Source: Haliotis asinina (Eukaryota > Mollusca > Gastropoda > Lepetellida > Haliotidae). From it: DNA of 64,000 nt. The notes beneath the pieces are model-generated. The model saw only the letters and a program-made list of their open reading frames with translations. It was not told the DNA's origin and did no database searches. The stretch spans positions 13,125,969-13,189,968 of the forward strand of contig NC_090288.1 of assembly GCF_037392515.1 (NCBI RefSeq), written 5' to 3'. The translations under genes were made by a program, and so were the position numbers. Positions 23,006 through 32,932 of this stretch are shown here, in pieces. The stretch's first letter is position 1. Each line of letters opens with the position of its first letter.

Positions 23006-24080
23006 CGGTATCAGTTGTTTCCCTTGTTTCCCAGTGTATTGTGTCTAGTGTGTGTAGTCAGCTAGTCGTGATTATGTATGTAGTGAGCACTCACCAAGTA
23101 CTCGTGGTTCAACCAAGTCAACACTGTCAGCAGTTTTACATCTACACTTACGTATAAAGAACGTAAATAAATTGTTCAAAACAACTTGGCCACTTTAGTT
23201 TGTTCACCAGTATGCTCAAAGTTTGTTGCAAGAGGCTATGTAAATACTAATTTGATCACAATGGCTGCCGAAACTGATTCTTTTTGGGGTAGTCATACAA
23301 TGTTTCACTTTCAATAACAAACATTCACAAGAAGAAGTCTGTTCCATAGAACTTTGAAAAAACTCTACTAGCCAGAACATGGGTCTTTGTCATTACTAAG
23401 TCTTGGTATGTATATTGACTATACCAGGGATGGCAATTTGCCACTGATCCGCAGATTCAATCAAATTTATTTCAAACCGATCAATTTTGTGAAATGTCTG
23501 AAACCCCCATTTGATGACACAATATTAAGTTTTGAGCTGAAAACCGATTTTCCTGTTGCCAAACCTGCTGTACTCACTTGACCAAAGAACCCGTAACTAG
23601 CATTAGGTGTCAGACTAGTGACTAGCGTTGTCAATCAGTTGAAAATATCTACAATCAAGTCATACTTTCAACTATTGTCTGACAATGATTGAATAGGATG
23701 TGAACAGGTGCATAGCAAGACAGTTCTTTTGTGTAAGCCGGATAGGTTGCAGATCTATATATTTAGATGGTATTTAGAAACAATCATGTGTAAACCCAGG
23801 CTTTTATTTTTTACAGTGTTAGCTATGCCCCTGGTGAACATATTAAAGATATACTGGGCATGTATATATTACTGTATTTTGTGTTATTTGGAATGAAAAG
23901 GCTACATTGTACTTAGCTCCAGTAGCACTGTGTGCTGGTATAAACACAGCCATCCACTTGTTTGGATAGACTTGGACAGTTCAGGTGTAATATTGCTGAT
24001 TAGGCAAACTGTTCTTCACGCTGTCACTGTATTGATGTAGCATGTGTAGTCTCAGCATGTTTGACATATACTTATTGCAG

Positions 24081-24230
24081 TACCCCAGCCCAGTTCCAAC
24101 TCCCAGCCAGATTCCAACAGATACCCAACCCACTGCCCATCAACATGATGCGGCCGGGGCCTCCCGGCGCTATGGTCAAAGCATACAGTAGTATGATGTT
24201 TGACTATTGCAGCACGCCTGCTCAGTTCCA
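24081..24230 (+). repeat. TDG: 132-bp in-frame duplication at the TDG exon acceptor
   Basis: TATTGCAG followed by ACCCCAGCCCAGTTCCAACT at 24081 recurs as TATTGCAG followed by CACGCCTGCTCAGTTCCAACT at 24213, exactly 132 bp (44 codons) downstream and in the same phase. The second copy is a ready-made alternative acceptor that would give a protein shorter by 44 codons or move the start downstream. Confidence 0.8.
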
Positions 24231-27200
24231 ACTCCCAGCGGGGTTCCAGCAACTCCCTGACTCCATGCCTATCAAACAGGAGCCTCAGGAGCCTCATCCG
24301 TCTCAGCCTGCCCCAGGCAGTCAGCCCCCAACCAAGTCCAAGGCCAAGAAGAAGAAGGTTAAGAAGGAACCACAAGACAAGTGAGAGAATTGGATAACAA
24401 TATATCATGGCATATCAGTGTATGAAACTCCTTCAAAACACAGGAAGCCCATAGTGCTTATAACTACAAAATGTTGCCGGCCCTGTTGACATGTAACCAG
24501 CCCCATATTAAATATAGCGAATTGAGATATGGCGTTAACAGAAAGTAATCAATGAATTACTTGTAGTGAGGTAAACTTAAACATATGCCAAAGCACATTT
24601 AATAAACCTTGACTTGGTGGTCACCGTTGATTCATTCAGTGTCACTGCCATCAGAAAAGAACATTATTCATTGGTTGAAAGCATTCTTGAGACCAGTCAG
24701 TACTAGACAGTTAGTGCTAAGTAAATGAGAAGGTTAATCTGTGGAAGTTACAGTTTTATTGATCATGAACTATGCAGACATCATTGAGTTACCACAGTTG
24801 AAAATTATTTTCGAAACATATCCCATAGTCATTGACATGGTCGAATATATACCCTTGGAAAATGTATTGGCGCACAGGGCCAACTATGAAATATAGTTGT
24901 ACGCCCGCCATGTAACTAGCAAGCAGTAGGCCGCCAGGCAGACACTATTTCGTTCACTGGACAGATCTCTACAAGGAATAGTTAACAGGCAGTTTGCTCC
25001 AAAACTCTCCATTTGAAATGTGAGCGACAGGCCAACTTCTTGCTTTTGGTCTGGTTCAGTGTGCACTACCAACACGTAAAACGGAACCAATTCACGCTTT
25101 GATATGTTACAAATTCATTATGAAATGCTCATTTACAGCAAAATAGTTATAAAACTGACATATTTTTCACTTGTTGTTAGTTTACAGCATTATCATTCCT
25201 TCAATGTCTAAGTTCAATATGCACTGACATGATGGGTGATAATGAGCAAAACATCGTGGAAAATCGGCTTGTCATTTCCTGTTTACAAAACTAACAGGGT
25301 CAGTGCTGAGATTGAAATTTAGTATGAATATATTGTTTATATGATGACAAATTGGTAAGTTAGCAAGCACCAACATGCATGGGATTGCAATCACCAATCA
25401 AATGAAACATCCACATGAATTGTTCAAGTGGAATCTTCCCCATGATTTATCAATGTCTCCGAGAGAGGTAGTGAAATTACATCATATTTGCTTGCTCACA
25501 CACTCATTCCCTCTCTCTGAAATGACTCTGTAGGGCACAGGTCGAGGAGGGAGAGGATGGGAAGGCCCCGAAGAAGAAGTTAAAGCAAGAGAAGATTACG
25601 GAGCATCTCACAGTGAAGAAGAAACGTGACCGCTTCAATGGCATGCCTGAAGAAGAGGTGGTTCTGAGACTGTTGCCAGATCATTTGGTGGAAAATCTGG
25701 ACATTGTGATTGTAAGTGAAGCACACTGAGAACAAGCTATTAAACATTCAATATTCCAAGTTTATCAGGGTCCTTGAACTTTCATGATATAGTGTTTGAT
25801 TTGAGACCCACTAACTTTACCATCTTAGGCCACTTTGTTTAGATTTCTATATAAATTCTCGATTTATGATGAAAGATTGATCAAGGCATCTCAACTTCAA
25901 TTTGTTGATCAGGATTTACCTGATACTGACAGACATGTTTCTATGGAAACTACTTAAAAGTTCTGTGTCATTTTACTCAGATTTGTGCTAATTTGTTTTG
26001 TTATCTTGGCATCACATGCACTATGTATGAATAATTACATATCTTTTAAACTGTCACCCAAGTATTGAGACAAATAGCCATTTAGTTTAAGTAAATTAAA
26101 CCAGTATAAGCAGTATTACGAGTGATACTGAACCTAACTTTACTGAAGCTGATTGCCATTGAAACTACTTTTAGTGGCAGATTTCATTCCTACAGACATT
26201 GTTGGATCAATCAGCATTTCCATTTTGAGTTGAACTGATTTGAAACTTACAATAAACATGTTAGTTATACCACCTTTATGATATTAATCCGTGTTAGAAT
26301 ATGTTGTCTGTAAAACTGGGCTCAAGATGATTTTTCAACATCAGGACTACATACTTTCATTTTTTCAATTTAGTTTTACGAGAAAAACTTAAGAGAACAT
26401 TTAGACTACTCAGTCACATTTTATGGAGTGTGATATTAGTTATAGTTCATTCATTATTCATATGATTCCCCAAACACAAGGGAAACCTCAATGTGTAGCT
26501 ATATCATAAATTCGACTTTGGGACAGTGCTTGAAATCAGATACAACTACGTCTATAAGTGATTATAAGACCATGGACCATTGTTTCAGTGCGTATCTGGT
26601 ACGTTTTCTAAAATATTTCCTACAATAATTTGGTGCATTTTTGTTAGGTTAACCGAACATATGACAATACAGCCCATATCTGGAGCCTTGTGTAGTACAT
26701 GCATTTCATAAGAGGCTTTGGGTGATCAGGCTCTATAACTTAGCTTCAAGATGTCGTTGCATCGATGTAGGTTGAGCAATGCTCATGTTTTTGATTATTT
26801 GATGCTGCCATACAGCTTGAATACTGCTGAGTGAAACAGTAAACAATAATCAAACCAAATGGTATTAGCTATACATAATAATCACTACATTCCTCTGTCC
26901 AGGTTGGAATCAATCCAGGACTGTTTGCTGCCTACGTTGGACACCATTATGCTGGGCCGGGAAACCATTTCTGTAAGTGCACCGAAACTCAAAATAATCC
27001 ATCAGCTTGGTAGCATGTGAGTTTAGATTTATGCCGCTTTTAGCAACATCACGGCATTGTATTCCGGAAATTGGCTTCACACAAGTGGAGAATGTCGATG
27101 TGGAGAATCGAACACAAGTCTTTGGTATGATGAACGAATGCTTTAACTGCTGGGCTACCCCATGGCCCCTCCATCTACTTAGTGCAATGACATAATGTAC

Positions 27201-30200
27201 ATTCTGCTCTCTTTTCAAAAAGAAATTTAAAAAAAATAAGCAATAAAAGATTGAAGGTAACAAGTCCAGAATCTTTTTACACAAGATCCGATATTTTACC
27301 AATTTTAGAATCAGTCAGTGTAAATATAACAAATATAATTATGCCGATGGAAAAGAAATTAGTCACAGGATAGTTTAGAAGAATGCCCACACAATATTTT
27401 TCTCCATGCATATATCTCTAACAAATTTAGATCACATAGTGACACGTAACTTTACCCTCTTCTTCCAGGGAAATGTCTGTACCTGTCAGGTCTGATCCCA
27501 GAACCCATGAATGCTTACCAGGATCATGAACTTCCCAACTTCGGCATTGGCTTCACAAATATTTGTGCTAGAACAACAAGAGGAAGTGCAGATCTGAAGA
27601 GGTAAGGGACATAACTCTCACTCACTTCCTGAAGTGGCCTTTAGAAGCAGGTATGATAAAGAGGAACACTAGCAAATACATGTTGTCTCTCCATAAAAAC
27701 TGTTTCTCTTCTATCTTGCTCTATAATAAACAGTTTTAAGACAAGTTGGGTACAGATTGTGGAGGTCATACAAGTCAGTTATGGTCTGAACCTTATACAT
27801 GTACACTGAAGGAAAACAGTAATGTGAAAATACTAGATTTGCAGTAAGCATTGTTTATTACTATCATGACAATATGACCAGCTTCAGTTTGTGCAACCCT
27901 GCATAGTTCTTCCCACATTAAAATTTCCAGTCACAGAACTGACATGCCGTTTTTATTGCAGGAATGAAATCAAGGAGGGAGCCAGTATACTGAGGGAGAA
28001 ACTACAGAAATACAAACCAAAGATTGCGGCATTTAATGGAAAAGGTAACTCATTCTTATAGAAAATGGCTGTTACTTTTTGAGCGATCAGTTCAGTTATC
28101 CCCTGCCACAAGGTGAGATGTATTTATCATACTACATTACTCGCCTGTATAGTGTGTGTAAAGCAAAATCAAGTACAGTTGTGCCCCGTTTATCCAAACA
28201 CTTGTGTTTTTATTGAAATAGTCTGGATAAGCGAATTTTCGCATACTGTAAACTGTCTTATTTCCACGCCTTTAAATTTTTGCGAGTGATGGTCACTAAA
28301 CCTTTTCATGCCTTCTTATTTTCGCGAGGTGATCTTGTTACAGGAGCGTTTCTAAATGTTTTTACATGACACGTAGGTGCGTGACCACTGAGCTGTTATA
28401 AAATAAACGATTTGCAAAGTGATTTAACAACAAATTGATGTAATTGATTTCAGAATTAATTCTTTTTAATTAGGTGTTAGAGCAATGAAAATAGACTGTG
28501 ACTGAGCAGTGTTAATCCAGATTAGCCCAGCGGTGACACGTGATTGAGCAATGACACCTGTATTGTTTTTGTGTTGTTCACTTACCTGAATAGAGTGTAT
28601 GATACATCTATATTATCGCATGTTTTTATTCTCGCGTCATGAAGTGTGATGCGAAGTTCGCGAAAATTAAACGGTCGCGAAAATTTGGCTGTTTACAGTA
28701 TCTGAACCACAGTCCGTATGTACAAAGAAACGTACAAAGAAATGAACATAGTAGGCATCAGGCATAATCTTTATTTATTACATATAAACAAATATCAGTG
28801 CATACATAAAATGTCTCATGCCTGTTCATGCAGTTTTGCTCGCTTGAAGAAATCAGTCATAGCTTTTTGCACTGGCTGTGTAGAAAAGCGAGAGGACTTT
28901 CACTGGTCAGTTCGTCACTGTCGACATTCACAAGATCATTGGCAGTAACAGTCACAGTTGCAACTTGTAGGATCATAGTGCATCAACAAGGCCATGTACT
29001 CTTGTGGGTCCTCATTAGATTGGATAATATCCACATGACGAAAGCAGTTAGCAATTGTCTTTTCGCTCACATCTGTTGAGACTTTGCTTGATCATCCGGA
29101 TTAATTAATTATAGTAACAAATTGACACATCTCAAAATTAACTCAGTGTCACCATGCTACTCAGAAGTAGTTAATCTTCTCACGCTTCAAAGACTGCCGA
29201 CTTGTTTCATGTTATGGCACACAAGGCCCTCAGTAATTGCGTGTGTAAACATGCAGGTGCTCAGCCATCCAGATATACGAGACAAAAAACGGCACATAAT
29301 TTAGTGTTTTGTAAGTGAAAATGACAGTACGGTTGTGGAAACCGGATTTACTGATAGGTGAGTAATTTTACAACGTTGTGAATTCGTTTTAATGAATTTT
29401 TGTTTGGAAGGTGAGTTTTCCGGATATCTGAGGTTCGGATAAAGGGGGCACGACTGTACCTAAAGTGAGTCCCTGAAAGCCAGGGGAAATTTAAGTTAAA
29501 TTCTGGACATAATGAGATTAATAATGGCATGAAACACAGAAAGAAGCCATTCAAAATTCCCCACTAGACCACAGGATAAGTGAGTGAACAATATTTAGTG
29601 GTCCAGTCTGAACTTCACTGGTCCAAAATAACATTCACAGATTTACTTAAATATCAATTGAAATTTCATTGGCCACAAAGCACTGAGGTGATCATAAGTC
29701 ACTAAGGTAACCTAAGTGTAATGTTAACTTTTTAAAGACTGCCTCATGAAAAAATGAGCACTACAAACTTATCATTCAGTGGTCCTGATGAATTTTTACG
29801 AGCCGGGGACTGCTGGAGCAGCTTAAATTTTTAACACTGATGAAAGGTGATCAGGGTGACTAGTATGGTTTTGCGTTTCTTTTAGCAATATTTCAGCTTT
29901 ATCACAGCAAGGACACCACAACTGTGCTCCTCACATTACACCCACATGGGGAATGGAACCCGGGCCTTCAGTATGGCAAGCAAATGCTTGAACTACTTGG
30001 CTACCACAGGTACTCATTGTCATGTTTATCAAATACTTGTGTCACTTCCAGATGTTTGGTGTTTTTGCAGGTATATATGAGGTGTACTGTGGCCACAAGA
30101 ACTTCATTCTGGGTAAACAACCTGAGCCAGTGGAAGGAACAAATACAGTAAGTGAAGACAGGACAGCTGTACAAGAATTCAGACTGTTTAGCCAGTGTAT

Positions 30201-31443
30201 TACGTAAGGTCCATCTGACCACCTGAACTAGCCAGCCAGATGGCCTGGTGCAAATTTTAGATGTTTCAAAAACTTTCATACATCTGAGTGAATTCTTGGT
30301 GTCTGGTCTGGTTAAATCCATTTTGGGCTGGAAACAGTTTGAAGTTACCAGCCCTGGTATCTGGCTGGGGTTTCAGCTTATTTCATACAGTGGCTATTGC
30401 ACACAGCTACTTGAAGCTTCAGTAATTCTCTCATCCCAGTAGCAGACTTACCATTATGAAATTGTTAAACAGATGGTTGTTGTTCTGTTCATATATATCA
30501 GTTAACATATTGAACTGAACCATTTTCCAAACAATATGCTATTTTTATAAATAAAACATAATGCTGTGTTCATTGTTGTCAGATGGTATATGTGATGCCG
30601 TCGTCCAGTGCTCGATGTGCTCAGCTTCCAAGAGCTGTTGACAAAGTCCCTTTCTACTTGGCCTTGAAGAAGCTGCGGGACCACTTGCGAGGAGACCAAC
30701 CAATCCTTGATGACTCTGAAGTCTGTTTTCCGAACCTGGAACTCAAGATCAAAACTGAGCCCAAAGTTGAACTTGATGCTGATGGCCAACCTATCAAAAC
30801 TGAGCCAAAACCAAAAGCTGAAGCAAAACCCAAATCCAAAGGCAAGAAAAGTAAAGCCCAAAGTCAGTCCCAAACTAGTCAGCCCCAGAACATTCCAGTA
30901 CCAACTAGTCCTGGTCAGACGGCCAATGAGATGTGGTCTGCAGTGAAGCAAGAGAAGCCATATGACCCAAGTGAGTATGGCGGACAGCCTTATGGCACTC
31001 CGATATCTGCTGCTTGTGCTGTTCCCCTGTCCACTCAAATGATGCCAGTGTATCAAAACACTCACATATACTCCCAGCCAAATGGACAGAGTAGCACACA
31101 GAGTCAAATAGCCATCCACAATGGCACAAAGTCCACAACTCAAGATGATATGGGAAGGACTGTACCAAGCACAACAGCAGTTTTCTACCCAGCTTCAGCA
31201 CAGCCGATGTACCAAGGGCAGATGTACTCCCAGGGGTCTTTCTTACAACAGTTACAGGAACCGAACCTGACCAATGACACAAACTCACAGACCTGGCAGT
31301 ATCCCTCCTTCTCAGCCAACCAAATCCTGGATGACAGCTCAGCCAATAAGACAACAGAAGGCAATGATTCATCTGAAGTTGTCCAGATCAAAACAGAACC
31401 TGAGGATTATGGCTATACTGAGATTCCTTTCAACAGCATGTAG
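24145..31443 (+). CDS. TDG: TDG, G/T mismatch thymine DNA glycosylase
   Basis: Exons 24081-24380, 25534-25711, 26903-26972, 27469-27601, 27962-28044, 30071-30147 and 30583-31443 (TAG) join in one frame with GT-AG introns. If translation starts at the in-frame ATG at 24145, the protein has 545 residues; any coding upstream exon is not found. TDG removes T or U from G mispairs, and 5-formyl/5-carboxylcytosine, in the nucleus. Visible features: a basic Lys-rich N-terminus; the [19 protein letters not shown] block; [22 protein letters not shown] with catalytic-site Asn142 (human Asn140); GIGFTN; FNGKGIYEV; and [10 protein letters not shown] with the insertion-loop Arg270 (human Arg275). VKQE at 380-383 corresponds to the human SUMO site. 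The C-terminal exon is longer than in human and rich in Gln/Ser/Pro. Oddities: seven psi-K-x-E motifs and a duplicated first acceptor. It shares a promoter with UQCC5-UQCC6. Confidence 0.95.
26690..26860 (+). repeat. Degenerate SINE-like repeat, family A
   Basis: GTAGTACATGCATTTCATAA, GGGTGATCAGGCTC, CAATGCTCATGTTT and CTTGAATACTGCTGAGTG keep the order of family A blocks. In a TDG intron. Confidence 0.5.
27010..27178 (-). repeat. SINE-like repeat, family B (inverted)
   Basis: GCCGCTTTTAGCAACATCAC, GAGAATCGAACACAAG (inverted B-box) and TTAACTGCTGGGCTACCCC (inverted A-box). In a TDG intron. Confidence 0.75.
28246..28698. mobile_element. MITE nested in the pogo-like element
   Basis: CTGTAAAC..GTTTACAG ends flanked by TA on both sides. 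The inner TIR continues as TTATTTCCACG / CGCGAAAATTTGG, with many TTTTCGCG words. No coding frame. Confidence 0.65.
28815..29070 (-). pseudogene. pogo/Tigger-like transposase C-terminal remnant
   Basis: On the - strand from 29070 the reading [15 protein letters not shown] matches the C-terminal motif of pogo-family DDE transposases (T..NCFR..G). After about 50 codons it is stopped; a frame change continues as [18 protein letters not shown] before another stop. The catalytic domain is missing, so the element is non-autonomous. Confidence 0.6.
29865..30010 (-). repeat. SINE-like repeat, family B (inverted)
   Basis: TTTTAGCAATATTTCAGCTT, GGGGAATGGAACCCGGG and TTGAACTACTTGGCTACCAC (inverted A-box). 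It lies 60 bp upstream of a TDG acceptor. Confidence 0.7.
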
Positions 31444-32926
31444 CAGTCATCATTGTGTACACGTATCATACAAATATGTCTGTCAGTTCACGAGATGGCG
31501 TACAGCTCAGGGTGTTTTGCAAAACCCATCATCGTGCTATGACTGGTGTAACTGATACTTTCAGGTGTAATGTCAGATTTCAAAGCTCCAAGTCACTGGT
31601 GATTAATTTGAAATGAAGATAAATAGCATATCATCATTGTGACTGTGTCAGATATTACTGACATTACAGCAAGGATTTATCTGGATCTGCTCACATGCTG
31701 ATATTTAGCCCCCAATCAGTAAATGTCAGTAAAAATCTTAAATTGAATGAAGTTTTTTCCAATTGCTGTTTTCATAGATTTAAAATTAGAAATTCTGTGG
31801 CTGTATTTTTCAAATAGAACACTTTTTTCTTTTCTTTTTTGGATTGAAAACAGAGAGGCCAATAAATTGCAAATTGCTTAAAATCTGGCGTAAATTCCTG
31901 TCAGGCTTATGGTTGTGAAAGATATTCCTATTCAAGGTTTGTTTGAGTTTCCAGACAGCAAGCGTCTTAGAATGAAACTTGTAAATCTGAAAAATGGGCA
32001 TTAGCAGATGTTAAACATACCAAACAGCAAAAGAAACGCAAGTTTCCAACATATGAAACCTCATGAATTAAAAGTAAGCATTCTTGTGTATGTCTTTTAT
32101 TTAAAAACTTGAACATCTCCACCCCCCAACCAAAAAACGAAAACAGTTGCATTTGTTTTCCTGTTCACTATATCAACAGACCATGGACATGGAAGCAGAT
32201 AGAAATCTGACTTTGCACCATTATAGATAGACTTCTGGCAGACTGCTGTGGAGGAAACGGCCTTGATATATTTGCATAGATTTGTGAGAGATTAATATTT
32301 ACTCATATCCTCCTGTTAATAATCATGTTCCATGTCATAATTGATCTCATTCTAGGCATTACTGTCTGAAGTAGTCCGAAGGTGCAACAGAACTCGATAA
32401 TAACTTCTGAATTTGCACACTCTATGCCAAGGCAAGTCTTGAAAATATCAAGCGTTAATACACACATGTGAGTGTCTGACCTAACACATTCGACTCAACT
32501 TGAAATGCCTGAAACATTTGTTTTGTTTAAGTATGTTGAAAGGATGCTTTTTTCCATTTGTAACAAATGGGAAGACTTGATCTACAGTTTGTACCAGTGC
32601 TGAACTGACCTCAGTGTATTTGTATTTTCATCACAGTGCTGTTGTGGTTACCATGGTTACTGGGGTATGGAAATAGTTGCATTATTTAGTTTGATTTTTT
32701 GTTAACTCTGAAGAACTGAAACATCCATGGGTCTGACATATATATTTTACAATGATCTATTTTCATTACAACATACTGATTACAACACCACTTTAGACAA
32801 AGAAAGTGTTTTATGTCTAAAGTTAATGTTAGTCTTAAGATGCATCAGTGTACATAGATATGGACCATCTTATGTTGACTAAATAGGATAAAGAATATTT
32901 AATAATATAAATACAGAATTATGTAA

Positions 32927-32932
32927 AATAAA
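32927..32932 (+). promoter_or_regulatory. Candidate TDG poly(A) signal AATAAA
   Basis: AATAAAAG about 1.5 kb after the stop at 31443, followed by a GT-rich stretch (CCTGTGTATTGTAAG). Another AATAAA with a GT/T-rich follower is at 35581. Which is used is unknown. Confidence 0.35.

Larger units (their letters stand above)
15110..24080 (+). other. Probable TDG intron 1, about 9 kb
   Basis: No convincing coding exon found. It holds an inverted-repeat element (18380-18928), a candidate MITE with GTTTCCTATTCTCGCGG-like ends (about 16547-17068), a 18-bp tandem repeat (20285-20350, AATCAAACTGGCCATCGG), two SINE-like copies, a roughly 17-bp repeat (22105-22200, TCTTCATACTTCACTG) and a long (ACTC)n tract. 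A short first coding exon of TDG could be hidden here. Confidence 0.5.
28176..29456. mobile_element. Decayed pogo/Tigger-like DNA transposon in TDG intron
   Basis: Terminal inverted repeats CAGTTGTGCCCCGTTTATCC and GGATAAAGGGGGCACGACTG (18 of 20 matches) are bounded by TA on both sides, the target duplication of Tc1/mariner-pogo elements. It holds a remnant of the transposase C-terminus on the - strand and a nested MITE. Confidence 0.75.

Noticed and set aside
30502..31143. 213-codon - strand frame opposite the last TDG exon
   Set aside because: Antisense shadow of a 286-codon exon that matches TDG on the + strand.
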